DNA from: Chryseobacterium sp. ISL-6
Lineage (GTDB): Bacteria; Bacteroidota; Bacteroidia; Flavobacteriales; Weeksellaceae
NCBI RefSeq assembly: GCF_018613715.1
Contig: NZ_JAGGPT010000001.1
Location: 299,919 to 363,918 of the forward strand
Direction of reading: 5' to 3'
DNA length: 64,000 nucleotides
Part shown: in pieces, positions 19,976 through 29,198 of the stretch
Layout of the letters: every line of letters starts with the position of its first letter
Position numbering within the stretch: position 1 is the stretch's first letter
The notes under the pieces: generated by a model
What the model saw: the letters and a program-made list of their open reading frames with translations, nothing else
Told to the model about the DNA's origin: nothing
Databases searched by the model: none
Position numbers and translations under genes: made by a program

Positions 19976-21153
19976 GATGATGGATTATTTCTGAATTTAT
20001 AGATGATAGCGACCAGAACAAACAGCAAAGCTATGATTTCGAATGCAACCGTCAAAGAAAAATGATGCGCAATAAAACCCAATAAAGCAGGACCAGCCAG
20101 CGATCCGGCATATCCTATTGTAGTAATAGCAGGAATAGCAACCGTTGAAGAGATCCCGGAAATTCTTCCGCCTTCACTGAAAAATACAGGAACGATGTTC
20201 GCGGCTCCCATTCCAAGCAATATAAATCCAACAAGTGATAATGGTATCCAGGGACTGAAAGTTAAAAGTGTAACTCCTAATGAAGCTACTATACTTCCTC
20301 CTATCACCACCACTCTGCTGTTTAGTTTACTGACAAGAGAATCTCCGGATAACCTCATGACAGCCATGGCTACAGAAAAGGCAGCATAACCAATTCCTGA
20401 AAATTCATGCTCAACGCCTTTATCATCTCTTAAAAATACAGCACTCCAATCCAGCATAGCTCCTTCTGATAGGAAAACGATAAAACACATCAGTCCTAAT
20501 ACCAAAACTTTTGAATCGAGCCACTGAAAACGGCTTGTAGTTTGACTTTCCACATCAACGTGAGAAAATTTAAGAATAATTTCCCTTTCTGTTTCATAAT
20601 CAAAAAGATATCGGAATTGAATTACCAGAAGAAAGATAAGTAATATGGATATACTTATTGCCGCATAAATAGGATTCAACCCTAATTTCATTAAGAAACC
20701 TAAGCCTAGAGATCCGAAAAGTCCACCAACACTGAAAAGCCCATGCAAAGAAGACATAATAGGTTTTCCATATTCATTCTGTACCTGCACACCATGAGCA
20801 TTCATAGCAACATCAATCGTTCCTATACTGCATCCGAATGCGAATAAAACGGTTCCCATTACATAAACATCAGATATGACCAATAGCCATGGTAATATTA
20901 TAGCACTGAATAAAACACTTACAGCAATAACTTTTCGACTGCCTATCTTATTAATCATCATTCCTGATAAAGGCATCATTAGCAATGCTCCACCACCCAA
21001 TAAAAGAAGTAACAATCCCAAATCTGCTTCATTTAATCCAAGTCTGTCTTTTGCCAGGGGAACCATAGGAGCCCAACTCGAAATTCCCAATCCACAGACT
21101 AGAAATATCAATTGAGTGGCGGTTTTTGCTTTCGCTATTGTTTTAAGTTTCAT
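19969..21153 (-). CDS. MFS transporter co-transcribed with DeoR
   Basis: 395 residues from the ATG at 21153; a longer open frame runs into the palindrome. It is a 12-TM major facilitator with GLGISSWAPMVPLAKDRLGL in TM1 and LPLSGMMINKIGSRK-type motif A after TM2 (here MPLSGMMINKIGSRK). It resembles YbjJ-like/fucose-permease-type carriers. Pairing with a DeoR regulator suggests a sugar or sugar-derivative substrate, or export of one; this is inference. The divergent neighbour is a VOC enzyme sharing the promoter region. Confidence 0.88.
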   Translation of the reverse strand: MKLKTIAKAKTATQLIFLVCGLGISSWAPMVPLAKDRLGLNEADLGLLLLLLGGGALLMMPLSGMMINKIGSRKVIAVSVLFSAIILPWLLVISDVYVMGTVLFAFGCSIGTIDVAMNAHGVQVQNEYGKPIMSSLHGLFSVGGLFGSLGLGFLMKLGLNPIYAAISISILLIFLLVIQFRYLFDYETEREIILKFSHVDVESQTTSRFQWLDSKVLVLGLMCFIVFLSEGAMLDWSAVFLRDDKGVEHEFSGIGYAAFSVAMAVMRLSGDSLVSKLNSRVVVIGGSIVASLGVTLLTFSPWIPLSLVGFILLGMGAANIVPVFFSEGGRISGISSTVAIPAITTIGYAGSLAGPALLGFIAHHFSLTVAFEIIALLFVLVAIIYKFRNNPSSC

Positions 21154-21167
21154 TAATCTGATTATTT

Positions 21168-21209
21168 TATTTTGCAAACTTATGCAAATTTGCATAAGTT
21201 TGCAAAATA
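21168..21209. promoter_or_regulatory. Perfect 42-bp palindrome holding two divergent promoters
   Basis: Arms of 21 bases are exact reverse complements with no spacer (centre between 21188 and 21189). Each strand carries TTTG-N20-TAAGTTTG, a good match to the Bacteroidota -33/-7 consensus: plus strand TTTG 21171-21174 and TAAGTTTG 21195-21202; minus strand the mirror image (TTTG 21206-21203, TAAGTTTG 21182-21175). TGCA occurs four times, at 21173, 21183, 21191 and 21201. It lies between the MFS-DeoR operon and the VOC gene. A DeoR dimer or tetramer binding here would control both directions at once. Confidence 0.85.
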
Positions 21210-21246
21210 TTTAGAGATAATATTTGAAAACTTAAATATAGAAAAA

Positions 21247-21639
21247 ATGAAATTTGATCACTTTGCCTTATGGTGTAACCATATAGAACTGATGCGAAAG
21301 TTCTATTTGAATTATTTTGAAATGGAAAGCAATGAGAAATATGAAAATCAAACTAAAAGATTTGCTTCCTATTTCTTATCATTTAAAAACAATCCTTCTG
21401 CAAGACTGGAGCTCATGGAACGTCCGGATATTACCGAGAATGATGGGACAAGAGGAATGCTAATGGGATATGCTCATCTGGCTATATCTGTAGGAAATAA
21501 AGAAAAAGTGGATAGTCTGACAAAGAAATTACAGGATGACGGATATACTGTTATTGGAGAACCAAGAACCACGGGTGATGGTTATTATGAAAGTATTGTA
21601 AAAGATCCCGAAGGTAATTGGATTGAGATCACTGAATGA
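21247..21639 (+). CDS. VOC-family (glyoxalase-fold) protein
   Basis: 130 residues from the ATG at 21247; an upstream in-frame start would place coding sequence inside the palindromic promoter. Two beta-alpha-beta-beta-beta modules with the four metal ligands of glyoxalase I-like enzymes: His5 (FDHFALW), Glu55 (RLELME), His77 (YAHLAIS) and Glu127 (WIEITE). The domain supports glyoxalase, dioxygenase, fosfomycin-type transferase or lyase activity, so the reaction cannot be named. It is co-regulated by layout with the DeoR-MFS operon. Confidence 0.88.
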   Translation: MKFDHFALWCNHIELMRKFYLNYFEMESNEKYENQTKRFASYFLSFKNNPSARLELMERPDITENDGTRGMLMGYAHLAISVGNKEKVDSLTKKLQDDGYTVIGEPRTTGDGYYESIVKDPEGNWIEITE

Positions 21640-21910
21640 TCGTAACGAAAATGGATAATTGACTGTGATATTATGTGGAAAGATTCTTTTTTAGTTAAAA
21701 TTTTAGAACAGAAAATTATGAAATATTTAATAAAAATTTGTTTAGTTCTGTTTAGATAATGCTCTATTTTTGAAAAAACATCACAAATTAGAGATATAAT
21801 AAGTGCAGTATTCTTTCCTTCCATTCAATAATTAATTTTAAAAAAATACCATAGAGCGAAAATTTTACTCTGTTTCAGTTTAATTAATACTAACTAAAAA
21901 AAAGTTTTCT

Positions 21911-23053
21911 ATGAAAAAACTATGGTTTCTAACAGCATTGACTGCTGTTTTTATTGCAGTGAACTCTTGTGAAGAAGACAGGTCCACTGATCTGCCTCCT
22001 GGGAGTAATCCAAATGTTCAAAAGTATCAGCGTATTGTTGATCAGTTTATGGCAGCCGGAGCTGTGGGAGTGAATGTAGCGGTAATTTCTCCTGAAGGTA
22101 CCTGGACTGGTTCCGGTGGATTGGCCGACAGAGAAAAGAATATCAAAATGTCCACGGATAACAGGCTTCGTATCGGGAGTATGACCAAAATGTTTGCAGC
22201 TACAACTATTTTAAAATTACAGGAAGAGGGTTTGTTGAATATTAAAGATAAAATTAACCAATACCTTCCCCACAGTATTACAGATCGTATCGCCAATGCC
22301 AATGAGGTAACGATCGAGCAATGTCTTAATCACAGAGCGGGAATCCATAACTATTTACCGGATATTGCTCCAGGTGTTTTTGATGGAAGTATCGTTAATT
22401 ATTCTGCAGAGCAGACACTGCAACTTATTTATGACAAACCGGCTGATGATCCTGTTGGAAAAGGATATTACAGCAATTCCAATTATCTCTTACTTTCTCT
22501 TATCATTAAAAAAGTAACTGGGAAACCATCTTATCAGGTAATCAATGAGAAAGTGATCACACCACTTGGGCTGAAAAATACAACTGCGAGTACCCTACTG
22601 CCGGATAAACTTACCCGATCCTATTATGCTGAAACGATCAGTGATCCTCTGACTGACGTAACTCACATAGATAATAATGGTATCGGTGGTGAAGGGGCGA
22701 TAGATGGTGGAATGATATCAACGGCTTCAGATATTACCCTATTTGTAGAAAGTTTATTAACAGGGAAGATCCTCTCACCTACCTCTATGCAGCAACTGCA
22801 AACCTTTGTAGATAATGATCCAGCACGACTGGAACCGGATCTGAAATATAATAAACAGTATGGATTGGGGCTGATGAAACTGGATACAAATCAGGGAGTG
22901 GCTTTAGGACATGACGGGCATGTATTTGGATTTGGTGGTAAATCCTATTATTTCCCAAAACAAAAAGTAACGGTCTGCATCCTTCTTAATACCTGGTCAC
23001 CAAAGGTGGTCGCCTTATTGAATGCAAAAGATACCTTCAATTTGTTGTTTTAA
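21911..23053 (+). CDS. Serine hydrolase lipoprotein, class C beta-lactamase/DD-peptidase fold
   Basis: A 380-residue lipoprotein (lipobox ending VNSC20). Active-site elements: Ser90-Met-Thr-Lys93 (SxxK, RIGSMTKMF), Tyr187-Ser-Asn189 (YxN) and HDGHVFGFGG near residue 337, which replaces the KTG triad as in many family members. It may be a D-Ala-D-Ala carboxypeptidase, peptidase or esterase; a true beta-lactamase is less likely but not excluded. The 271 bases before it hold no gene; TATTTTTG at 21765-21772 fits a -7 box. Confidence 0.88.
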   Translation: MKKLWFLTALTAVFIAVNSCEEDRSTDLPPGSNPNVQKYQRIVDQFMAAGAVGVNVAVISPEGTWTGSGGLADREKNIKMSTDNRLRIGSMTKMFAATTILKLQEEGLLNIKDKINQYLPHSITDRIANANEVTIEQCLNHRAGIHNYLPDIAPGVFDGSIVNYSAEQTLQLIYDKPADDPVGKGYYSNSNYLLLSLIIKKVTGKPSYQVINEKVITPLGLKNTTASTLLPDKLTRSYYAETISDPLTDVTHIDNNGIGGEGAIDGGMISTASDITLFVESLLTGKILSPTSMQQLQTFVDNDPARLEPDLKYNKQYGLGLMKLDTNQGVALGHDGHVFGFGGKSYYFPKQKVTVCILLNTWSPKVVALLNAKDTFNLLF

Positions 23054-23082
23054 TAAAGAAGTTTAGAATATCAATTCAAAAT

Positions 23083-23109
23083 AAAACAGTCCTGTTATGG
23101 GACTGTTTT
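23083..23109. terminator. Bidirectional terminator, serine hydrolase / PAP2
   Basis: Arms aaaacagtcc / ggactgtttt with a 7-nt loop; it overlaps the stop codon of the PAP2 gene. The two genes converge here. Confidence 0.7.
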
Positions 23110-23754
23110 CATATTTTTAACATAAACAGATCCCAGAGCAAATAAGCATAGAATTCCGACAATAAATCCCCCTACAACATCGGTAAACCAATGTGCTCCC
23201 AGATAAATACGGGAAAAAGCTCCAAAGAATATCATCAGGAGACAAAGGGTTATAAGAAGTATTCTTATTGTATATCTTATTTTCTTCATATGAAGGAAAA
23301 TAAGAATTAGTGCTCCGAAAAAAGTGGTATAGAATAAGACATGTCCACTTGGAAAACTCTGATACTGGGTCTTTTCTAAGAGAACAATCAGATCCTGAGA
23401 AGGACGGGGTCTGTTGATGAGTATTTTCAGGATTAATCCAACGATCCCTGATAGTAATGTCGATAGAACGAGAATCGCTTCTTTTTTATACTGTAATAAG
23501 ACCAATAGTAAAGAAGTGAGAAAAACCATCACGACGGATACTGGTGTTCTTCCCAACCAACTGACACCTATCATTAATGTATTAAGATTCTGGGTTTGAT
23601 TTTCCTGGATCTCTTGAGAAATATGAAGATCTAAATATTCAGGGGAAATGAAGGTAACAAAGAGGCTCAACATAATAAATATAACCACTAAACTTATCAG
23701 TGTTGAATAGAATAAGAGCCTTTTATTAGCCTCCAGGTAGGTTATGAATTTCAT
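23095..23754 (-). CDS. PAP2-family membrane phosphatase
   Basis: A 219-residue protein with six TM helices and the three acid-phosphatase motifs in order: KILINRPRPSQD (KX6RP), SFPSGHVLFY (PSGH) and SRIYLGAHWFTDVVGG (SRX5HX3D). The family removes phosphate from lipid phosphates such as phosphatidate, undecaprenyl diphosphate or phosphatidylglycerophosphate. The exact substrate is open. It appears to be a single-gene unit. Confidence 0.92.
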   Translation of the reverse strand: MKFITYLEANKRLLFYSTLISLVVIFIMLSLFVTFISPEYLDLHISQEIQENQTQNLNTLMIGVSWLGRTPVSVVMVFLTSLLLVLLQYKKEAILVLSTLLSGIVGLILKILINRPRPSQDLIVLLEKTQYQSFPSGHVLFYTTFFGALILIFLHMKKIRYTIRILLITLCLLMIFFGAFSRIYLGAHWFTDVVGGFIVGILCLFALGSVYVKNMKTVP

Positions 23755-24082
23755 ATTTTAAAAATTAATCATGACAAGATAGCATTCGAATTTCAAATTA
23801 ATCTTGAATTTTCTAGAAGTCAAATCAATCTCATTGCAACGCTAAGCATCTTTGATAACAAAATGTGTGCTAATGCAAGGTTTTGGGGATAGAATTATCC
23901 ATAAAATAAATAAACATAAAAAAGCCGGAGTTCAGATACTCCGGCCACAAATTGCTAAAATTTGTTATATAGTAAATGGATAGACCCTTTTCCAGAATTC
24001 TTCCAGAATTTGTCCCGATTTTCGACACTTTAAAAGATATTTAAATAATAAGTAGGATTAAAAAGCCTTTAAATTTGTGACG
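23755..24082. other. Intergenic region with an orphan hairpin
   Basis: 328 bases without a gene between divergent genes (PAP2 and DUF2490). It holds a strong minus-strand terminator-like hairpin (23924-23945), a second weaker hairpin acaaatt/aatttgt just after it, and a tandem direct repeat ttccagaatt (23990-24010). No open reading frame worth calling. Confidence 0.6.
23924..23945 (-). terminator. Orphan minus-strand terminator
   Basis: A perfect 8-bp stem, gccggagt / actccggc, with a 6-nt loop, followed on the minus strand by TTTTTTATG. No minus-strand gene lies upstream (24083-24904 is on the plus strand), so whatever it terminates is unannotated. Confidence 0.7.
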
Positions 24083-24904
24083 ATGGAGAATGTTTTATGT
24101 GTTGTACGACCGTTTAGATTAAAAAAAATTACCGGAGCCTTATTTTTGTTTGCCGGTCTTCTTTTACAGGCCCAGATCAGTCCACCCGGTTTAGGTGAGG
24201 CCAATACTGCATTTTGGGGTGCATTTGGTGTTAGACGCCAGCTGGATTCTTTAGGAACGAAACAGGCTTTAAGCTATATTGCCATAGGACGTAAGAGTCA
24301 GCCCGATCAGGATAATTTATTCTCAAAGCAAGCCATTTTTGTGTTGAATCACGAAGTGTATCATTCTTTTGCTCCCCATCAACAGTATAGCTATGCGATA
24401 AGCTATCGTCGACAACCTCAATATGATGAGGTTTCACCTTATGAAAAAGAAGGCACAGAACAGGAATTCAGGATTTACGGAAGATATGCCTATACCTTTA
24501 AATTTGGAGAAAGATGGAAACTGAAAAATACGATCCGACAGGAATTCAGAAAGTTTTTTGATCCCGATTTTCACAATGTGGAAGAAAACTTCCAATTAAG
24601 AACCCGTATCAAAAGCCAGATCACGTATAATCTACCCTCAGAAAATAATCAGAAACTGGCATTAAGTGTAGAGGGACTGTTTTCTGCGAGTTATCTTAAT
24701 GAACCCAATCCGGAATGGACTCCTTTTGGATATCGGGAAATGCGTATTGCTGCCTATTATATGTTTAATATTCCAAACTCTCCTTTTACAGTAGATATTG
24801 GTTACATGGATGATCTCATCAGAGGGAGTCACAGTATTACCAAAGGCGGAGTTCATTATCTGGCTGCTGATCTGATCTGGAACCTGCCTTATAAAAAGAA
24901 ATAA
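24083..24904 (+). CDS. DUF2490 domain outer-membrane-like protein
   Basis: About 273 residues from the ATG at 24083; a GTG six bases earlier is in frame. A signal peptide (LFAGLLLQAQ) is followed by alternating amphipathic strands with Arg/Tyr pairs (YAYTFKFGERWKLKNTIRQE, RIKSQITYNLP) and an aromatic-rich C-terminus. This matches the DUF2490 family of Bacteroidota, probably a small outer-membrane beta barrel. The function is unknown. It converges on dnaE with ten bases between. Confidence 0.7.
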   Translation: MENVLCVVRPFRLKKITGALFLFAGLLLQAQISPPGLGEANTAFWGAFGVRRQLDSLGTKQALSYIAIGRKSQPDQDNLFSKQAIFVLNHEVYHSFAPHQQYSYAISYRRQPQYDEVSPYEKEGTEQEFRIYGRYAYTFKFGERWKLKNTIRQEFRKFFDPDFHNVEENFQLRTRIKSQITYNLPSENNQKLALSVEGLFSASYLNEPNPEWTPFGYREMRIAAYYMFNIPNSPFTVDIGYMDDLIRGSHSITKGGVHYLAADLIWNLPYKKK

Positions 24905-24914
24905 GTTTTACATA

Positions 24915-27900
24915 TTATTTAAACTTGTTTCTGGGTAATCCGATTTCATGAGCCTGTGGGTAAGGAGGTCGGTTGGTCATACTTACATCTTCTTTAATTT
25001 GCTTATGAATATCATATTGCATTTCTTTATCATAGGCATATCTTGGATCGGGAATAAATGGCATCTTAGCCATTTTAGTGACTGTAATGGTAGGAAAATG
25101 AAAATCGACTTCTACAATTCCTAAAAGCAAATAACATCCGCCACCCTGAAATGAATACTTTTCAAGGCTGTCCGGAAAATGAGCGGTATCAAAATAATCC
25201 CCGTTTACATCGATCCAGGTTCCAAAATACATAGTTCCTTTCTTGGTCGGAACATGTTTTCTGGAGATCAGATAAGCCATCATCTTCACTTGTTTCTTAT
25301 GGTACTGTAGCAGGTCTTTTACAAAAACGGAACCCCTGTATTGGGTCTTCAATAAATCAAAAGGGTCGCATGATACGGTAAATCCCAGAATTTCAATTTC
25401 ATCAAAAGCATCTTCAAAAGTTTCCCTTTTCAACTGGGGAAGCTTGTATTCCTTAACGGGTTCTTCAATTAACATCAAACCCCTGTTTTCTGGTTTGAAA
25501 TTCACGAGAAGCATTCTGATGTCTACCAGTAATTCATTTTTTTGTTTTCCTGTAAATCTGAAAGCTCCGATGAAAATAAGGATCTGCGCGGTTTCGAGTC
25601 CGATGGGGACTCTGCGGATAAAATCTTCTAAGGATTTGTAATCCCCATTTCTGATTCTTTCTTCAATGATAAAATGGGCAATTCTCGTTTCAAGCCCCTG
25701 CAAATGCATAAAACCCAGATAGATCTCTTTTCCGTGCAAGGTGGTTTGAAAATCACTGGTATTTACACAAGGATTGCAGACAATCCCACCGGACATTTTG
25801 GTTTCATGAATATAAACCTCAGTACGGTAGAACCCACCCATATTATTGATCACAGAAACCATGAACTCTAACGGGTAGTATACTTTTAGATATAAACTCT
25901 GATAACTTTCTACGGCATAGGAAGCCGAATGTGCCTTACAGAAAGAATATCCGGCAAAGGACTCGATCTGGCGGTAAACTTCTGCCGACAGAGCTTCGGG
26001 ATGTCCTTTTTCACAACAGGATGCAAAAAAGTTACTTCTTACTTCCTGAAGCTTTTCAATGGACCGGCCTTTTCCACTCATAGCACGTCGTAAAATATCT
26101 CCGTCGGCCAAAGATAAGCCGCCATAATGTTGGGAAATCTTGATCACATCTTCCTGATAGACCATAATTCCATAGGTTTCTCCTAAATGCTGCCTGAACA
26201 CTTCATGGAAATATTCAAACTGGTCAGGATGATTGTGTCTGAAGATATATTCGCGCATCATCCCACTTTGGGCGACACCAGGTCTGATGATCGAGGATGC
26301 GGCGACTAAAATTTTATAATTATCACATTTCAGCCTTCGTAAAAGTCCACGCATGGCAGGACTTTCAATATAGAAACAGCCTATTGTTTTACCTTGTGCT
26401 AAATATTCATTGCATACCTCTTCATCTTTAGAAATGGAAGTATCCCGAATATCTATTTCGATATTCCTTGTTTTTTTGATCAGCTTAACGGTATCATTAA
26501 TCGTTCCTAAGCCTCTTTGGGAAAGGATATCGAACTTTTCAAAACCGATATCTTCAGCAACATTCATATCAAACTGAACAATGGGAAATCCTTTTGGTGG
26601 CATTTCAAGGGCTGTAAAATGGGTAATAGGTTCTTCTGAAATCAGAATTCCACAGGCATGCATGCTTCTTTGATTCGGAAACTTTTCCAATAGCTTACCA
26701 TATTTATGAACAAGCTTCACCACTGGGTTTATATCATGAAATTCTATCCGTTGACTGGTCAGCTCATCCAGCTCTTCTTTCGGTAGGCCAAAGACCTTTC
26801 CAACTTCCCGTAATATCGATTTGTATTTAAATTCAACATTGGTTCCGCAGAAGGCGACATGTTCTTTTCCGTACCGGTCAAAGATATATTGCAAAATGGC
26901 ATCTCTTTCCTGCCAGCTCCAGTCGATATCAAAATCAGGTGGGGTCTTTCGGTTTAGATTGAGAAATCGTTCAAAATAAAGATCAAGTTCCAAAGGGCAG
27001 ATATCCGTAATTTCCAAACAAAAGCTGACGATACTATTGGCACCACTTCCCCGTCCTACATGCATAAAACCCATTCTGTTGCTGTATCTTATAATATCCC
27101 AGACGATCAGAAAATAAGAACTGAAATTGAGCTCGTCAATCACTTTAAGTTCTTTTTCAACCCTTGCTGTGGCTATTTCATGATCCAAGCCATAGCGTTT
27201 TTTTAACCCTAAATACGCCAGTCGGGTCAGCATTTTAAGATCTCCTTCTTTAGACCGGGTGTAATGCAGTTTGTTTTTAACTTTTTTATAGTCAAACTCA
27301 AAATGACAGGCATTCAGGATATGCTGTGTATTTTTAATAATGTCAGGATATTGCTGGAAAGAATCTCTGAGACTTTGTTCCTGCTTAAAATATTCCGTTT
27401 TATGGCAAGTTTCGTTTTCAGTTAGTTTAGTGAGAAGTGTATTGTTATCTATAGCTCTGAGAATTCGGTGTAAATTATAATCTTTCTTGGTGGCAAATGT
27501 TATCGGATGGAGAATCACCATTTTATGGGTGAGACTTTGATATTCAGGGCGTATAAGAAGCGTTAATTCTTCTTCCCGGAGACCTATGAATTCATTTTCT
27601 TTTAATACTTCGGGAATATTTTCTTTCGGATAAATAACAAATACATTGGCAAATTCGGGAGCGGTTGCCGTTAAATTTTTCTCCTCACAGTTATAGTCTG
27701 TAATGATCCGGTTGATTTCCCCAATACCACTGAATTCCTTTGCAATCGCAACATAAAGAAGCCTGCCTTCTTTCCTTATTTCAACTCCGGCAATGGGTTT
27801 TATACCACAATCATCACATAGGGTTTTAAACTCGTAAATCCCGGTGATGGTATTGATATCCGTTAAAACCAGTTCCTTAACTCCCAGCTCATAAGCCTGT

Positions 27901-27968
27901 TTTACTAATTCCTTTATGGATAATGTGCCATAACGAAGGCTGTGAAAAGAATGACAATTGAGAAACAT
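24915..27968 (-). CDS. dnaE: DNA polymerase III alpha-type polymerase, short (DnaE2-like)
   Basis: 1017 residues: an N-terminal PHP domain (NCHSFHSLRYGTLSIKELV, LTDINTITG), the C-family palm with catalytic Asp residues in PPDFDIDWSW near residue 345, GRGSGANSIVSFCL, a helix-hairpin-helix region and an OB fold (VKMMAYLISRKHVPTKKG). It is several hundred residues shorter than the replicative DnaE of this phylum. Sitting four bases after a Y-family polymerase and opposite an S24 repressor, it is the damage-inducible, error-prone DnaE of a mutasome, not the replicative enzyme. The replicative copy must lie elsewhere. Confidence 0.92.
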   Translation of the reverse strand: MFLNCHSFHSLRYGTLSIKELVKQAYELGVKELVLTDINTITGIYEFKTLCDDCGIKPIAGVEIRKEGRLLYVAIAKEFSGIGEINRIITDYNCEEKNLTATAPEFANVFVIYPKENIPEVLKENEFIGLREEELTLLIRPEYQSLTHKMVILHPITFATKKDYNLHRILRAIDNNTLLTKLTENETCHKTEYFKQEQSLRDSFQQYPDIIKNTQHILNACHFEFDYKKVKNKLHYTRSKEGDLKMLTRLAYLGLKKRYGLDHEIATARVEKELKVIDELNFSSYFLIVWDIIRYSNRMGFMHVGRGSGANSIVSFCLEITDICPLELDLYFERFLNLNRKTPPDFDIDWSWQERDAILQYIFDRYGKEHVAFCGTNVEFKYKSILREVGKVFGLPKEELDELTSQRIEFHDINPVVKLVHKYGKLLEKFPNQRSMHACGILISEEPITHFTALEMPPKGFPIVQFDMNVAEDIGFEKFDILSQRGLGTINDTVKLIKKTRNIEIDIRDTSISKDEEVCNEYLAQGKTIGCFYIESPAMRGLLRRLKCDNYKILVAASSIIRPGVAQSGMMREYIFRHNHPDQFEYFHEVFRQHLGETYGIMVYQEDVIKISQHYGGLSLADGDILRRAMSGKGRSIEKLQEVRSNFFASCCEKGHPEALSAEVYRQIESFAGYSFCKAHSASYAVESYQSLYLKVYYPLEFMVSVINNMGGFYRTEVYIHETKMSGGIVCNPCVNTSDFQTTLHGKEIYLGFMHLQGLETRIAHFIIEERIRNGDYKSLEDFIRRVPIGLETAQILIFIGAFRFTGKQKNELLVDIRMLLVNFKPENRGLMLIEEPVKEYKLPQLKRETFEDAFDEIEILGFTVSCDPFDLLKTQYRGSVFVKDLLQYHKKQVKMMAYLISRKHVPTKKGTMYFGTWIDVNGDYFDTAHFPDSLEKYSFQGGGCYLLLGIVEVDFHFPTITVTKMAKMPFIPDPRYAYDKEMQYDIHKQIKEDVSMTNRPPYPQAHEIGLPRNKFK

Positions 27969-27972
27969 AGCG

Positions 27973-29136
27973 TTAGAGTAATCTGTTTTTATTTTCTAAA
28001 TCAAACCCTGAAGCCCTGCCGACAGCTTGTGCTCCAAAACGGTTTTTGATGTAATCCATCGACTGATACAGGTTCATCAGTTCTTCAGTGTCTTCGAAAA
28101 GATCCATCTGGTGATTTCCATGAACCAGTCCTGTGAAGCGTAAACCTACCAAACGAAGACGCATTCTTCTGGTATAGGCTTTTTGAAATAATTCCAGGGC
28201 AACCCGTGAAAGCTTGTGATCCGCAGACGTATAGGATACCTTGCATTGTTTGGTTTCTGTATCAAAATTGGAATACCGGATCTTAATAGTTACCGTTGAA
28301 GTCAGCCATTTTTCCTTCCGCAGCTGATAAGCCAACTGCTCTGCCATTCCTGATATTAATCCTTTTAAAGAGATAATATCCATGGTATCATTTGAAAAAG
28401 TCCTTTCTGTGGAGATCGATTTTCTTTCCGAATAAGGAATGACCGGATTTTCATCAATGCCATTTGCTTTTTTCCATAGTTCAATTCCGTTTTTACCAAT
28501 CATCTGCTGCAGCACCAGGACAGGCATGTCGGATAGAGTATGGATGGTACGGATGCCTATTCTCGAAAGAAGCTGAAAGGTAGCATTGCCCACCATCGGA
28601 ATTTTTCTTATGGATAAAGGATTGAGAAATCCTTGCATATTCTGAGGTTCTATTTGCAGTTTTCCTTCAGGTTTAGATTCCCCGCTTCCTATTTTTGAAA
28701 CGGTTTTGTTGTTGGATAGGGCAAAGCTGATCGGAAGACCTGTTTCTTTGGTTACCGCAGCAGCAATTTCTTTCGTCCATTGATAGCATCCAAAAAACTG
28801 ATCCATTCCGGACAGGTCAAGGTAAAATTCATCAACACTCGCCTTCTCCATGACCGGAACTTTACTTTGGATCACCTCTGTTACCAAATGAGATAAATTA
28901 GAATACAATTCATGGTCTCCACGGATTACTTTAGCATCGGGACAGAGTTTAAGTGCCATTCTTATAGGCATTGCAGAACGAACGCCGAATTTTCTTGCTT
29001 CATAGGAACATGATGCTACTACTCCACGGTCCCCACCTCCGATGATCAGGGGGATTCCGTTAAGTTCTGAATTATTAAGACGCTCACAGGACACAAAAAA
29101 GGTATCCAGGTCCATATGTACAATCGATCGTTCCAC
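27973..29136 (-). CDS. dinB: Y-family DNA polymerase (DinB/ImuB-like) with clamp motif
   Basis: A 387-residue translesion polymerase. Catalytic acids are in the first palm strand (VHMDLDTFFVSCE) and in KASVDEFYLD, so it should be an active polymerase, unlike ImuB proteins that have lost these residues. HhH (IPMVGNATFQLLSRIGI) and little-finger domains follow. A sliding-clamp-binding motif, QMDLF, is at residues 343-347. It forms an operon with the short dnaE (four-base gap) and is divergent from the S24 repressor. A -7-like TAATTTTG (29148-29141) lies five bases before the ATG, so the mRNA may be nearly leaderless. Confidence 0.93.
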   Translation of the reverse strand: MERSIVHMDLDTFFVSCERLNNSELNGIPLIIGGGDRGVVASCSYEARKFGVRSAMPIRMALKLCPDAKVIRGDHELYSNLSHLVTEVIQSKVPVMEKASVDEFYLDLSGMDQFFGCYQWTKEIAAAVTKETGLPISFALSNNKTVSKIGSGESKPEGKLQIEPQNMQGFLNPLSIRKIPMVGNATFQLLSRIGIRTIHTLSDMPVLVLQQMIGKNGIELWKKANGIDENPVIPYSERKSISTERTFSNDTMDIISLKGLISGMAEQLAYQLRKEKWLTSTVTIKIRYSNFDTETKQCKVSYTSADHKLSRVALELFQKAYTRRMRLRLVGLRFTGLVHGNHQMDLFEDTEELMNLYQSMDYIKNRFGAQAVGRASGFDLENKNRLL

Positions 29137-29149
29137 GGAACAAAATTAG

Positions 29150-29198
29150 TTACAATTTATATCAAAATGATTATATTTGTTGCTATAATTTATAGCAA
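29150..29198. promoter_or_regulatory. Divergent promoter/operator between dinB-dnaE and the S24 repressor
   Basis: The inverted repeat ttgctata-att-tatagcaa (29180-29198) directly follows a -7 box TATATTTG (29172-29179) and overlaps the first base of the repressor ATG. A degenerate second copy, ttacaatttatatc (29150-29163), shares the AATTTATA core and lies next to the minus-strand -7-like box of dinB. Two sites flanking two promoters fit autorepression plus repression of the polymerases. Confidence 0.65.

Noticed and set aside
21172..21246. N-terminal extension of the VOC protein from an upstream ATG
   Set aside because: It would translate the palindromic promoter; the family start is MKFDHFALW at 21247.
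21911..23053. Acquired class C beta-lactamase
   Set aside because: SxxK and YxN are present, but the KTG position reads HDG and the protein is a lipoprotein of the general serine hydrolase family; resistance cannot be claimed.
24915..27968. Main replicative DNA polymerase III alpha
   Set aside because: Too short for the replicative enzyme of this phylum and embedded in an S24/Y-polymerase unit, so treated as the damage-type DnaE.
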